Of a stretch of 64,000 bases of DNA, positions 48,267 through 57,588 are shown one piece after another; position 1 is the first letter of the stretch; the number at the start of each line of letters is the position of its first letter. The notes under the pieces are model-generated. The model made no database searches and was not told where the DNA came from. It worked only from the letters and a program-made list of their open reading frames with translations. The position numbers and the translations under genes were made by a program. This DNA is from Photobacterium sp. GB-56 (lineage in GTDB: Bacteria > Pseudomonadota > Gammaproteobacteria > Enterobacterales > Vibrionaceae), in the NCBI RefSeq assembly GCF_003026105.1, contig NZ_PYNW01000002.1:124001-188000 (forward strand), given 5' to 3'.

Positions 48267-49184
48267 ATGAATAAACAATTTATTACGCTAGGTTTAGTGA
48301 TTAGTTTTAGCTGTTTGAGTGGAAGTGTGTTGGCTGCAACTGTTTCATCGTTAACAACTGCTGAATGTCAGGCAATGTCAAAAGTTGGCGTGATGTCGAG
48401 CTCGGCACCAGTACAGTGCCAACGTTTGAAAAAAGTGACATTTAAATATCGTGATTTTTCTAATCGTATTCACACTAATGGTCAAATTATTGTAATGGAT
48501 GCAACAGCGCCTTATGTGGGTAAAATTTTCGATGAATTATATCAACAAGGATTTCCAATTCATAAAGCGGTTCCGATTGAAAAATATCGCGGTGATGACA
48601 CGGTATCGATGACAGATAATAATACTTCTGCTTTTAACTATCGCCCAGTAGAAGGGACGAGTAGTTTATCGCTTCACGCCTATGGTGCAGCGATTGATTT
48701 AAATCCGGTGCAAAACCCATTTGTGACTTTTGCGCGCGCAGGTCAGGCAAAATATAGCCCCGTAGAAGGGACAAAATATGCTAACCGTGAAATCTATCGT
48801 TATGGTAAACCAGATAGAAAAGGGATGGCTGAAACAGTCGTCGATATTTTTGCACGTAATGGCTTTTTATATTGGGGCGGTTTTTGGAATTCGCCAATTG
48901 ATTATCAGCATTTCCAATTATCTAAAGATATGGCAGTAATGATGTCGCAGATGACAGCACAGCAAGCAACACTGTTCTTTAAACGTTATGTTGAGTGGTA
49001 TAACAGTTGTAGTCGTATGTACCCCAAAGCCTATAGCCAGTATAAGTTTAATGATTACACTAATTACCTGAAACATAAGCTGGGTGTGTCTTCGATAAGT
49101 AAAGCGTATCAGGCTAACCCAAGTAAGGTTATGGCGCAGATTGAGCAAGTCCCTTTGCGTTCAGAGATTTGTGTTAAACGTTAA
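48267..49184 (+). CDS. Secreted M15-family (D-Ala-D-Ala carboxypeptidase-like) peptidase
   Basis: A 305-residue exported protein. Two ATG codons are adjacent; GAAGGG lies 3 bases before the first and 6 before the second, so I prefer 48267. A signal peptide (MNKQFITLGLVISFSCLSGS, cleavage near VLA-A) precedes the domain. The zinc-binding core is SLSLHAYGAAIDLNPVQNPF, giving His and Asp ligands in the HxxGxAxD style, and IDYQHFQLS, giving the last His. This places it in the M15 family with D-alanyl-D-alanine carboxypeptidases or L-Ala-D-Glu endopeptidases. It likely trims peptidoglycan in the periplasm. Its end overlaps that of the small convergent gene by 11 bases. Confidence 0.85.
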   Translation: MNKQFITLGLVISFSCLSGSVLAATVSSLTTAECQAMSKVGVMSSSAPVQCQRLKKVTFKYRDFSNRIHTNGQIIVMDATAPYVGKIFDELYQQGFPIHKAVPIEKYRGDDTVSMTDNNTSAFNYRPVEGTSSLSLHAYGAAIDLNPVQNPFVTFARAGQAKYSPVEGTKYANREIYRYGKPDRKGMAETVVDIFARNGFLYWGGFWNSPIDYQHFQLSKDMAVMMSQMTAQQATLFFKRYVEWYNSCSRMYPKAYSQYKFNDYTNYLKHKLGVSSISKAYQANPSKVMAQIEQVPLRSEICVKR

Positions 49185-49392
49185 TATTAATCGTACAGCC
49201 TTTAGTTGGCGCTTTAGGCTGTATTTCTCCACGATTATCGTAACCACTGAAAGTCATAATGGTAGAGATTTTTTTCTCTGAGTTTTCTTGGTTAACCCGA
49301 GGTTGGGTCGGCGGTATTTCGGCTTGCGCATAACGCATTTTTTTTGCGTTATTATTTACTAAATATACGGGAGCGATAGTAAACGTTGACAT
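49174..49392 (-). CDS. Small hypothetical protein
   Basis: A 72-residue frame with a very strong ribosome site (GGAGG, 5 bases before the ATG), which is the main reason to accept it. The protein has no signal peptide, membrane helix or known motif. It has a Pro/Gln-rich middle (AEIPPTQPRVNQENSEKK) and one Cys near the end (TKGCTININV). Its last 11 bases overlap the convergent M15 gene. I do not recognise the family. Confidence 0.6.
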   Translation of the reverse strand: MSTFTIAPVYLVNNNAKKMRYAQAEIPPTQPRVNQENSEKKISTIMTFSGYDNRGEIQPKAPTKGCTININV

Positions 49393-49565
49393 ATGGCCTC
49401 CACAACTTAGTTTTATTTAAGATGTGCAAGGTTAATAGGTGGTTAGATGTCATTCAACGTAGTGGCTGTTAGGATATGGTCATTTGTTGGTCAGAGGAAT
49501 GTTAGCTTCTTGTTCTTTAAGTAAATTAGTTTAACTTTGTGAATGTCATTACAGTTTGAATAAGT

Positions 49566-49592
49566 AAACGGCAGCTAAGAGCTACCGTTTTA
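49566..49592 (-). terminator. Terminator of the rhodanese gene
   Basis: AAACGG and CCGTTT enclose a further AGCT-centred pairing (AAACGGCAGCT with AGCTACCGTTT, one mismatch). It lies about 20 bases past the stop on the minus strand. Confidence 0.75.
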
Positions 49593-49611
49593 TGTCAGAG
49601 CTTTAACTATG

Positions 49612-50928
49612 TTATTTAGGTAAGCCTTCTGCAATAGGGTTGTTTTTATCTGCGCTCCATTGATACCACCCACCATCAAAGACACTGATATCTTTCCATC
49701 CCATAACATAAGCATAGAAAAATGCCTCAGATGCTCGCCAACCAGTACCACAGAAAAAGGCGACTTGTTGGTTTGGTTTAATATTCCATTTCGCCCATTG
49801 TTTCGCGATGAGGTAACCACTTTTCATTGTGCCATCTGGGTTATTAAAATCTTGCATATGGTAAGAGTCACTACCAGCGTGTCCCCATTTAGCCCCTTTG
49901 ATACGACCTTTAGGCTTGATGTAATCATAGCCACTGGTTTTTCCAATATATTCTTGCCAAGTACGAATACTTACGAGTGAATGGGTACTTTGGGGTTCTT
50001 TTAGTATTGTTTTTGCTTGCTGGAGATCCGTCAGGTATTGAGGGTTTGCTGGAATCGTTTTACCAAAACTCACATCGTCGTGGTTTTCATTAATGAAAGC
50101 TTGGGTCGGGTAATGTGCGTTTTCCCACGCATTCCAGCCGCCATTGAGTAGTCTTACATCCTCAACGCCAGCATACATTAGAAAGTTAGCAAAGCGTGCT
50201 GCTGACATATTATTACGAGCATAGACAATGACAGTGGTGTTATAACGAATGCCTAAATCAGTAATGACTTTTTTAAGATCATTATTACTGACTTTATTCC
50301 ACCAAGGCTTGCTTTCAATATCATTGGTATTGACATACAGCGAGTTGGGGATATGTGAAAGTAAATATGTGGACGGTGGACCCCATTCAACTTCAACAAT
50401 TTTATAGCCGTGCTGTGGTGCGTACAATGGCTGCTGGTGATTGATTAGCTGATCTAACCATTGTGCAGATACTAAGTGTTTAAAGTTTTTAAGTGCTTTC
50501 AGTTTGCCTACATAGTCCGTAACGGGCTGATTAATTGTAGATATAGCGCTAAAACCTTGTTGTTTGAGTGCTTCACTCATTGCCGTCGTTGAGGTTTTAT
50601 CGCCATACAGGACGGTTGGTACTTTCGGAGATAGCTGACGATTTTTAAGTAAGCTTGATAGCTGAATCGGTGTTAAAAGAGTGAGCCATTGACTATCAAT
50701 ATTGACAGCGTTAGGGATATGACCACCTCGAGTTGCATTTCGCTTTGGCCAACCGTTGAAGTAATTGCTGTCTCGACAATCAATAATTTGTATTGCTTGT
50801 TTCGTCTGCTGAGCTTGAGCTAGTTGCTCAAAGGTTTGAATAGGAGGTGTGACAGTGTTTGCTGCCGCTAAACATGGCATGCTAATCACAAAAAGGCACG
50901 TAATAAAAATTTGATTTAAAGAGCGCAT
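49612..50928 (-). CDS. Secreted triple-rhodanese sulfurtransferase-like protein
   Basis: I chose the ATG at 50928 (438 residues), since it begins a signal peptide (MRSLNQIFITCLFVISMPCL, cleavage after AAA) and has CAGG upstream; the longer frame adds 23 residues. Three rhodanese modules follow. The first (about 35-150) has QIIDCRDSNYFNGWPKRNAT and ends VLYGDKTSTTA in place of the active loop. The second (about 165-290) has VIVYARNNMSAARFANFLM, again without Cys. The third (about 305-435) has VAFFCGTGWRASEAF with the catalytic Cys393 and DISVFDGGWYQW. Only the last can transfer sulphur; the first two are probably structural or substrate-binding. Two-domain secreted sulfurtransferases are common, three less so. 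The substrate is unknown. It is monocistronic. Confidence 0.85.
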   Translation of the reverse strand: MRSLNQIFITCLFVISMPCLAAANTVTPPIQTFEQLAQAQQTKQAIQIIDCRDSNYFNGWPKRNATRGGHIPNAVNIDSQWLTLLTPIQLSSLLKNRQLSPKVPTVLYGDKTSTTAMSEALKQQGFSAISTINQPVTDYVGKLKALKNFKHLVSAQWLDQLINHQQPLYAPQHGYKIVEVEWGPPSTYLLSHIPNSLYVNTNDIESKPWWNKVSNNDLKKVITDLGIRYNTTVIVYARNNMSAARFANFLMYAGVEDVRLLNGGWNAWENAHYPTQAFINENHDDVSFGKTIPANPQYLTDLQQAKTILKEPQSTHSLVSIRTWQEYIGKTSGYDYIKPKGRIKGAKWGHAGSDSYHMQDFNNPDGTMKSGYLIAKQWAKWNIKPNQQVAFFCGTGWRASEAFFYAYVMGWKDISVFDGGWYQWSADKNNPIAEGLPK

Positions 50929-51123
50929 ATAGAACCTGTTTGATCTGCCATCAGGGCAAACGAGGCGACATTCTAGCGAAAATAATTTGTAAGACAATTG
51001 ATGGCGATTAATTAAATCATCATCTGATTATAAAAATAGATGATGATGGGATAAAAAGTAAGTGGAATATAGAACAAAGCGAAGACACCAGTTCTAGTTT
51101 CAATTAAAGCTGGTGTGCATGAA

Positions 51124-52914
51124 TTACTGAGTTATTTGGTACACTGTTTTGCCATCGTTAATCGTAGCTTGGATTTTAATATCTTCGATTTTTAATGGAT
51201 CTATTTTCAGCGGATTATCTGATAATATAACGAAATCAGCTTCTTTCCCTACTTCAATTGAGCCTTTTTTATCTTCTTCAAAGTGTTGGTATGCAGGCCA
51301 AATTGTCATCGCTTTCAATCCAATTAATGGGCTTACACGTTCTGTAGGACCAATAATATCGCCTGTACGAGAACGACGATTAACTGTTGCAGATAATACG
51401 CGCATTGAATCAGGCAGAGCGACTGGCGCGTCATGATGTGACGAGAATTTAATTCCTTTATCGTAGACCGTTTTTGTCGGTGAAATAAATTCAGCGCGCT
51501 CAGGACCTAAAACAGAATCTCGGTGCCAGTCTCCCCAGTAATAAGTATGCATTGGGAATAACGATGGGAAAATTCCTAGCTCTTTTAAGCTATTGATTTG
51601 ATCTGGACGAATGGTTTGTCCATGGATTAGGACTGGGCGACGATCTTTCTTGCCGTATTTATCTTCAGCTTGTTTTACTGCGGCGATAAAAACATCAATG
51701 GCAGCATCGCCATTGGCGTGAGCAAGTATTTGCCAGTTATTTTCAAAGGCTTGATCGACGTATTTGAAGGTATCGTTATTTGAAATAGCAGAATAACCGA
51801 CGTAAGAGCCATCTTTGCCTTTAGGAGGCTCAAAGTAAGGCTGAGTTAACCATGCTGTTTTACCTTGTGGTGATCCATCAATCGTGAGTTTTGCACCACC
51901 GATACGGAAGTTATTCTTGTAGTCATTACTTAGGTAAGGGCCAGAAATGGTTTGGCTTGCGATCACGATATCAGGATAGGCAACGACATCAATTGGGGAA
52001 TTACCTTCTTCCGAGACTTTTTGCATGATCGGCATAATGTTAGGAAATGCACGTCCTTCTTGGCCTGTGGTATAGCCAAATTGACTATAGAGTTCCATTC
52101 CCGCTTTGAAGATTTTTTCATTATCTTCATTACTCATATTAGCAAGTACTTTACCTAATACATAATAGAACGCATTTTCTTCTAACGTCCCATTAGGTTG
52201 TTGAGATCCTTTTTTACGTACAAAAACACCACCTTCAGGATCTTCAGTTTTATCCGTGACACCAGCAACTTCCAGCGCTTTATTATTTACTGCTGCAAGG
52301 TGGCCTGATTGGTGGATCAGAATAACGGGTAATTCTGTTGAGATTTTATCTAAATCTTCAGCTGTAGGGTGACGTTTTTCGGTTAGTTGTGAATCATCAT
52401 AGCCAAAGCCAATAATCCAGCCTACTTTATCACTACGCTCAGGAAAGTCTTTATGCCATTGATTGGTTAATTCAATCAGGCTATTAATGTCACGACCTTC
52501 ACCATCTGGTGGGGGTAGTAAGTTAGCGGATAATGCTTGTAAGCCTACATTGAAGACATGACCGTGTGCATCAACAAACCCTGGAATTAGTGTATTACCC
52601 TTTAAATCAACAATATTTGTTTCTGCATTCTTGTGCTTTTCAATATCAGAAAGACTACCTGTCGCCAGTATTTTTCCATTTTTAACTGCAACGGCTTCAA
52701 CTTCAGGCTGTTTATCATTGATTGTAATAATATCGCCGCCGGAGTAAATCGTATCGGCATGATGCACTAATTTTGCTGGTAAAGTGGTTACAGCAGCAGA
52801 GGTAGGTTTAGTAACTTGCTGTGGTTCAATACTTTCAGTTTTAGTTTTTTGGTCGCATCCAGAAAGTGCCAAAATAGCTGGGATTGCCAAGCTGAGATAA
52901 GAGCGTTTAAACAT
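51124..52914 (-). CDS. Amidohydrolase family 3 (YtcJ-like) lipoprotein
   Basis: A 596-residue metal-dependent hydrolase. A lipoprotein signal ends in ILALSGC (Cys19), so it is attached to a membrane facing the periplasm. The domain opens with ADTIYSGGDIITINDKQPEV and VKNGKILATGS, the beta-sandwich part. Metal ligands follow in NTLIPGFVDAHGHVF, then IHQSGHLAAVNNKALEVAGV and LIHGQTIRPDQI. KGSIEVGKEADFVILSDNPL at the C-terminus is typical of family 3 (YtcJ/NfdA-like). The family includes N-substituted formamide deformylases and uncharacterised exoenzymes; the substrate is not known. It stands alone. A hairpin ACACCAG/CTGGTGT at about 51087-51118 may end its transcript. Confidence 0.87.
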   Translation of the reverse strand: MFKRSYLSLAIPAILALSGCDQKTKTESIEPQQVTKPTSAAVTTLPAKLVHHADTIYSGGDIITINDKQPEVEAVAVKNGKILATGSLSDIEKHKNAETNIVDLKGNTLIPGFVDAHGHVFNVGLQALSANLLPPPDGEGRDINSLIELTNQWHKDFPERSDKVGWIIGFGYDDSQLTEKRHPTAEDLDKISTELPVILIHQSGHLAAVNNKALEVAGVTDKTEDPEGGVFVRKKGSQQPNGTLEENAFYYVLGKVLANMSNEDNEKIFKAGMELYSQFGYTTGQEGRAFPNIMPIMQKVSEEGNSPIDVVAYPDIVIASQTISGPYLSNDYKNNFRIGGAKLTIDGSPQGKTAWLTQPYFEPPKGKDGSYVGYSAISNNDTFKYVDQAFENNWQILAHANGDAAIDVFIAAVKQAEDKYGKKDRRPVLIHGQTIRPDQINSLKELGIFPSLFPMHTYYWGDWHRDSVLGPERAEFISPTKTVYDKGIKFSSHHDAPVALPDSMRVLSATVNRRSRTGDIIGPTERVSPLIGLKAMTIWPAYQHFEEDKKGSIEVGKEADFVILSDNPLKIDPLKIEDIKIQATINDGKTVYQITQ

Positions 52915-53132
52915 ATAATTTCCTTATAATTATCCGCAAAATAAAGTTTTTTTACTTTAGCATGCAAGCATAGACGATGAGGTTACTGATTTCACAATTA
53001 ATATAACAATTCGTGATGTTATTATTTATTTAGTAACTTATTGAGAGTAAGGAACTAATTAATAAAATGTCGGTCGAATTAATCCAGTAACTGTTTATCT
53101 GATAACAGTAAGTGGAAAATAGAGGAATGAAA

Positions 53133-54344
53133 ATGAGATGTTTGGTGCTCTTATTTGTAGGAGCTATCGCGACATTTAGTACAACGCTGATGGCAGCAAA
53201 TAATGATGGCTCATACTGCCATTCCAAGACCTCTAATATTGATCAGTTAATTTGCAAAGATCCTAAATTAGTATTGTTACACAAGCAGATGTCGAAGATG
53301 TATCAGCAGGTGTTAACTCAGTCGATGGTAAGTGAAGCTTCTGTGATAAAAGAAACACAGAAAAATTGGTTAGAATCAAGGACAGGTTGCCTAGAAAAAC
53401 CTAATGTTCAACGTTGCTTAGTGTCAACTTATGACTCTCGCTTAGAAAATCTTACTGCTATTAATGACACCATTCTTGCACCACTTGCAACCTATAGTTT
53501 TCATGATTTAAAAGATGCGCGCTACAGTGGCATAGAAGATATTGGCACGCCAATTCAATTACATCATGGTTTATGGGCTGGTGAACCGTATCAACCTGGT
53601 GGTTCCGTCATGCCACAAGTCATACTGCTTGATGATATCAAAGCGGTGGGATCGCTAACGGAAAATAATAAAAAAATGGCTGTAGTTTTATTAAATTACT
53701 CACCAGGCGGAATAGGGCAATATTTGTATATAGCTGTTGTTGATAAAGAAAGTGGTCATTTGAAAAATATTGCGACACAATTTGTCGGCGATCGTTTTCG
53801 AGTTAAAGATCTAAAAATAATGAATAAGAAAATTATTTTAGATGTTATTCAGCCGGGTAAAAACGATTCAGCTTGTTGTCCTGGTGATGTGGTTCAACAT
53901 GTCTGGCATTTAGATAGTCATAATCAATTAATAGAAGAGCCGAACACACGAAAAATTGTTCGTTTAACCCCAGATATTTTATCTAATACTGAATGGAGAC
54001 TAGAAAGCTGGCGTTATGGCGATCCGGTGAGTGCCGAAAACGATATTCGATTACGTTATATTAATGGACATTTTACTGGTTCAGTTGCCTGTAATAATTA
54101 TACGGTTTCCGTTACATCAGAGCCGCGTCCGGGCTTTATTAATGTATTAAAGCAGCATACATTGGTGACTGAAAAACAGTGCAATAATCCTTTAGCTGCA
54201 GAACAACAACAACGATATTTAGAGCAATTAGGTGGGGTGAGTCAATTCACTTATTTCGCGGGTAAATTAGCGCTTTCATATCAAGTCAACGGCCAGTTGG
54301 GGGTAATGATCTTCTCCAAAGAGCCATCCTCATATAATCAATAA
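53133..54344 (+). CDS. Exported LprI-like plus META-domain protein
   Basis: A 403-residue exported protein. Of three in-frame ATG codons I prefer 53133, which has AGAGGA 7 bases upstream; starts at 53112 and 53127 add a few residues. The signal peptide is MRCLVLLFVGAIATFSTTLM, with cleavage after MAA. Residues about 25-95 match the LprI/DUF1311 lysozyme-inhibitor-type domain, with four Cys and KETQKNWLESRTGC. A middle region of about 190 residues carries ACCPGD and no motif I know. The last 120 residues form a META/HslJ-type domain starting LSNTEWRLESWRYGDP, with GSVACNNYTVSV and conserved Cys. The combination suggests a periplasmic stress or lysozyme-protection protein; this is inference. 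Confidence 0.75.
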   Translation: MRCLVLLFVGAIATFSTTLMAANNDGSYCHSKTSNIDQLICKDPKLVLLHKQMSKMYQQVLTQSMVSEASVIKETQKNWLESRTGCLEKPNVQRCLVSTYDSRLENLTAINDTILAPLATYSFHDLKDARYSGIEDIGTPIQLHHGLWAGEPYQPGGSVMPQVILLDDIKAVGSLTENNKKMAVVLLNYSPGGIGQYLYIAVVDKESGHLKNIATQFVGDRFRVKDLKIMNKKIILDVIQPGKNDSACCPGDVVQHVWHLDSHNQLIEEPNTRKIVRLTPDILSNTEWRLESWRYGDPVSAENDIRLRYINGHFTGSVACNNYTVSVTSEPRPGFINVLKQHTLVTEKQCNNPLAAEQQQRYLEQLGGVSQFTYFAGKLALSYQVNGQLGVMIFSKEPSSYNQ

Positions 54345-54361
54345 TCTTTTGTAACCCATTG

Positions 54362-54395
54362 ATAAGAAGTATCAATAGACGTTGATACTTCTTAT
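54362..54395. terminator. Bidirectional terminator
   Basis: A perfect 14-base-pair stem, ATAAGAAGTATCAA with TTGATACTTCTTAT, around a TAGACG loop. It lies between the convergent LprI/META gene and the Nudix gene. Confidence 0.9.
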
Positions 54396-54406
54396 TCTTA
54401 AACTTA

Positions 54407-54934
54407 TTAATTATTCAACCATAACTCAACAGCGCGTTGCGTTGAGGGAAAAGCAAAATTTTCTAGTTTGATATCTTGTTTTTTTACCCACAGAATATCA
54501 GCAACATCATCCTGTGCCGTTAGTGTTGGTTTATCTAATAATTGATGACTAAAAAAAGTATCACAGGTTTTATATTCAATATTTTTGTAGCAATACGTAT
54601 TACTGAATGAGCCTTGGTATGTGAAATCAGTCAGCGTTAAGTTGAGTTCTTCCTGTATTTCTCGTATTGCTGCTTGCTCTAAGGATTCATTAGGGTCAAC
54701 AAATCCGCCAGGTAAATCCCATAATCCTAATCCTGGATTTCTACCTCTTATTGCTACCAGTAACTCATCTTCATATGACAGCGCAACCATAACAGCAGCC
54801 GCTGGGTTGTGAAAATAGGTAAAATTACAGGCGCTACAAGTAAATTGCTTATCGGTTAAACGGGTTAAGCTTGATTTGCCACACTGCGGACAAAAACGGG
54901 CTGTATTTATACTGGTCATCTTTCTAGTGACCAT
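54407..54934 (-). CDS. Nudix hydrolase with zinc ribbon
   Basis: A 175-residue protein (170 if the start is the second ATG at 54919). A N-terminal zinc ribbon, FCPQCGKSSLTRL then FTCSACNFTYF, gives four Cys. The Nudix box GGFVDPNESLEQAAIREIQE continues EL (Gx5Ex7REUxEE) and should hydrolyse a nucleoside-diphosphate-linked substrate with magnesium. The zinc-ribbon version resembles NudC and related ADP-ribose or NADH pyrophosphatases, but it lacks NudC's N-terminal domain. With the first start it overlaps mobB by 11 bases; with the second it begins 4 bases after the mobB stop. Either way it is translated from the same messenger as mobB. Substrate unknown. Confidence 0.88.
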   Translation of the reverse strand: MVTRKMTSINTARFCPQCGKSSLTRLTDKQFTCSACNFTYFHNPAAAVMVALSYEDELLVAIRGRNPGLGLWDLPGGFVDPNESLEQAAIREIQEELNLTLTDFTYQGSFSNTYCYKNIEYKTCDTFFSHQLLDKPTLTAQDDVADILWVKKQDIKLENFAFPSTQRAVELWLNN

Positions 54935-55454
54935 CTTTTTCTAACCAAGTAAGAATAAATTGCGCAATAGACTCAGGATCATTGATATTTAGCTGCGGTA
55001 GCGGACATAGTTGAGTATCTGCGTCAGTAGCAAATGCGATAATGTAAGGATCGTTAGGATACAATAAGGGTTTATTGTAAGACGGACGATGAATTTCTAT
55101 TTTAGGAAAAGCTTGCTCTCTGAACCCCTCAATTAATACAAGATCGAGCTTGCTGTGATCGAGTTGCTCTAAACAGTCGTTAAGTTCAGGATCTTTACGT
55201 TCATCTTCTGGGTATTCAAAATAAAGCATGTGGCGTGATTTTGTTGCCAGTAATGTTTGCCCGCAACCCGCATGACGTAATCGATAAGAGTCCTTACCTG
55301 GTACATCAGGTTCAATGTCATGATGACTATGTTTTATTAAACCTAATCGAATACCACGTTGCTTGAGTAACGGGATTACTTTTTCTAATAACGTTGTTTT
55401 TCCTGAGCCACTAAAGCCCGCAAAGCCAATCAGAGGAGTGGGAGAAGTAATCAT
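54924..55454 (-). CDS. mobB: Molybdopterin-guanine dinucleotide adapter protein MobB
   Basis: A 176-residue P-loop GTPase. Walker A is GFAGFSGSGKTTLLEKVIP at residues 10-28, followed by GIRLGLIKHSHHDIEPDVPG, KDSYRLRHAGCGQTLLATK and LVLIEGFREQAFPKIEIHR, all MobB hallmarks. It assists MobA in making molybdopterin guanine dinucleotide, the cofactor form needed by TMAO reductases such as the one at 23855. mobA is not adjacent, contrary to E. coli, where mobA-mobB form an operon. Here the partner is a Nudix gene. The start has only a weak ribosome site. Confidence 0.94.
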   Translation of the reverse strand: MITSPTPLIGFAGFSGSGKTTLLEKVIPLLKQRGIRLGLIKHSHHDIEPDVPGKDSYRLRHAGCGQTLLATKSRHMLYFEYPEDERKDPELNDCLEQLDHSKLDLVLIEGFREQAFPKIEIHRPSYNKPLLYPNDPYIIAFATDADTQLCPLPQLNINDPESIAQFILTWLEKDGH

Positions 55455-55733
55455 AGCTATTTTTAGGTCAAAATACAGTGTCAGTAATTATATCGTTAAA
55501 TGATGGGGAAATGCAGCAATGCGCTGTATTTACTAACGATTAATTAAAGTAAGTCTTTTATTACTTATGTGTAGTGTGTCTTAAAAGTAATCCTTATCTA
55601 TGAAAGTTTTGTTGTGTTATGAGTGACGGTCTAAAGTTAAAAGGTGTGGGCATTCTTTAAATAGTTATTGGGTTGTTGTCACAGTAGGGACATTGATGAT
55701 TAACAGCATAGTTATAAATACAGGGAGTGTGAA

Positions 55734-56225
55734 ATGTGGGCAATACTTGATTTTGAGGCATCAGGTTTATCTGAACATTCATATCCGATTGAGGTTGGGT
55801 ATTCTTTACCAGATGGAACAAACAGTAGCATGTTAATTAATCCGCTATCTGCATCCGATAACTGGTCTCATTGGGATAAAGATGTTCAACACAATATCCA
55901 TAAGATATCTCGGTCAATGATTGAAGAGACTGGGATGCAAGTAGTGGATGTTTGCCAACATTTAAATACGACTTTAGGTCAATATGATTTGGTTTTATGT
56001 GACAGTGAATGGGATCTATTCTGGCTGGGGCGTTTATACCATGCAGCACATATGCGTCCATCTTTTGTGCTTACAGAGGTAAGCCATTGGTTAAAAAATC
56101 AAAATGGACTGGGTCAGGTACACTTTAAATTGGCTTTAGATAACTTAGGGGCGATGAGGCATCAAGCAGGATATGATGCAAAACAAATCCGCTTAGCGAT
56201 AGATACATTGGTTAAGTCATCTTAA
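55734..56225 (+). CDS. DEDDh-type exonuclease-like protein
   Basis: A 163-residue protein, compact for the family. It opens with AILDFEASGLSEHSYPIEVG, the first Asp-Glu pair of DEDD 3'-5' exonucleases. LVLCDSEWDLFWLGRLY (about 84-100) supplies the next Asp, and MRHQAGYDAKQIRLAID (about 141-157) matches the HxAxxD last motif. The active-site residues look complete. AGGGAG lies before the ATG. It stands alone, with the mobB region diverging from it. Small stand-alone proteins of this kind exist in Vibrionaceae without a known role; RNA or DNA as substrate is undecided. Confidence 0.75.
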   Translation: MWAILDFEASGLSEHSYPIEVGYSLPDGTNSSMLINPLSASDNWSHWDKDVQHNIHKISRSMIEETGMQVVDVCQHLNTTLGQYDLVLCDSEWDLFWLGRLYHAAHMRPSFVLTEVSHWLKNQNGLGQVHFKLALDNLGAMRHQAGYDAKQIRLAIDTLVKSS

Positions 56226-56328
56226 TTAAAATTTTATCTTTAGAAAAATTAAGTTACGAGGTTTGTATTTGTAAACATGGGTTGGATGTTTACAATGCCG
56301 TTTTCAATGATTGATAACGAGATAACGT

Positions 56329-57468
56329 GTGGCAGAGTTTTTATCAACCGTTTTAGAAACAAAACAATCCTTACGTGTGGCTATGTTTAATGTCGCGATG
56401 TCTGAGCCAGAACAAGGGCGTATTTTTCAGCAAACATCGGGTTTAACTAATAAAAGATTTCAGCGACTCGCCGCTATTATCCAGCATGTTAATGCTGATG
56501 TTTTGTTACTGTGTGAATTTGATCACCCTGGTAATGGGGGCGATGATGGTAGCCTTGATAATTTTTGTCAGCATTATTTATCTCATTCTCAATATCAACA
56601 ATCTGCGATTGATTACCCTTATCGCTATTGCCCTTCATCCAATACCGGCCTAATAACCGAAATAGATCTAAACGGTGATGGTCTCTGCACGTTACCAGAA
56701 GATGCCCAAGGTTACGGTGAATTTCATGGTCATTTTGGTTTTGTTATTTTATCTAAATGTCCACTGCAGCAAGAGAATATTCGAACGTGGCAGCACTTTC
56801 TTTGGAAGGATATGCCGAATAACTTAATGCCTGTCGATTATTATTCAAAAGAAGCTCAGCAGATATTACGTTTATCTTCTAAAAATCATGTTGTTGTGCC
56901 TATTGTTGTTGAAGATAAAGAAATTAATTTACTGTGTTGTCATCCAACCCCTCCTGTGTTTGACGGTAACGAACGTCGAAATGCAAAACGTAATCATGAT
57001 GAAATCCAGCTTTTAATCGACATCATTAATGATGAATCCTATTTAGTTGACGATAATGATCAAGTTGGTGGATTAAAACCTGATGATGCCTTTATTGTAA
57101 TGGGGGATTTAAATGCTGATTTAGATGATGGCGACGGATTTAAGGACGCGATTAAACACCTACTGAAACTCGATAAAATAAATACAAGGGTTAGTAGTGG
57201 CAAGCAGACGCCTAAAAGTGAAGGTGCAAGGCATTATTATCCTTGGCAAAAGCGTACTGGCCGTAAAAATGAGTGGACGCATTTAGCTGGGTTGCGGTTA
57301 GATTATGTGTTGCCGTCAAGAAATTTAGATGTGATAAAAACGGGGGTTTTTTGGCCGGATAAACATGATTTATTACGTGAACTTATTTTAGATTGTAAAG
57401 GTAGAGAAAAGCCTTCTGCAGGATCAGATCATCGAATGGTGTGGGTTGATATTAATATTGCGGACTAA
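56329..57468 (+). CDS. Endonuclease/exonuclease/phosphatase-family protein
   Basis: A 379-residue protein with a GTG start; an ATG at about 56382 (MFNVAMSEPEQG) is the alternative, though the sequence before it continues the first strand. Active-site signatures of the EEP fold are RVAMFNVAM near residue 18, VLLLCEFDHPGNGGDDG with the metal-binding Glu, IVMGDLNADLDDGDGF with Asp-x-Asn, and GSDHRMVWVDI with the catalytic Asp-His at the end. A string DLNGDGLC (residues about 109-116) resembles an EF-hand-like calcium loop. No signal peptide is visible. Family members act on nucleic acids, phosphoinositides or other phosphodiesters; the substrate is unknown. Confidence 0.85.
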   Translation: MAEFLSTVLETKQSLRVAMFNVAMSEPEQGRIFQQTSGLTNKRFQRLAAIIQHVNADVLLLCEFDHPGNGGDDGSLDNFCQHYLSHSQYQQSAIDYPYRYCPSSNTGLITEIDLNGDGLCTLPEDAQGYGEFHGHFGFVILSKCPLQQENIRTWQHFLWKDMPNNLMPVDYYSKEAQQILRLSSKNHVVVPIVVEDKEINLLCCHPTPPVFDGNERRNAKRNHDEIQLLIDIINDESYLVDDNDQVGGLKPDDAFIVMGDLNADLDDGDGFKDAIKHLLKLDKINTRVSSGKQTPKSEGARHYYPWQKRTGRKNEWTHLAGLRLDYVLPSRNLDVIKTGVFWPDKHDLLRELILDCKGREKPSAGSDHRMVWVDINIAD

Positions 57469-57588
57469 ATGACGATGTGATCATGTTGGCATATTTATAT
57501 TATAACAATTATTTAGAGATAAAAGTTAACAGAGATAGTAATACCTAATGTTACTCTTCACCCTGGTTATTTTTCGGGGGGAGTCATT

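Noticed and set aside
49174-49392. Considered discarding the small frame overlapping the M15 gene end as a shadow
   Set aside because: The very strong GGAGG ribosome site and an overlap of only 11 bases argue for keeping it, so the rejection was withdrawn and it is listed as a gene at moderate confidence.
51087-51118. ACACCAG/CTGGTGT hairpin past the amidohydrolase gene as a terminator
   Set aside because: Only 7 base pairs with an 18-base loop and no T run, so it was mentioned with the gene but not called as a separate feature.
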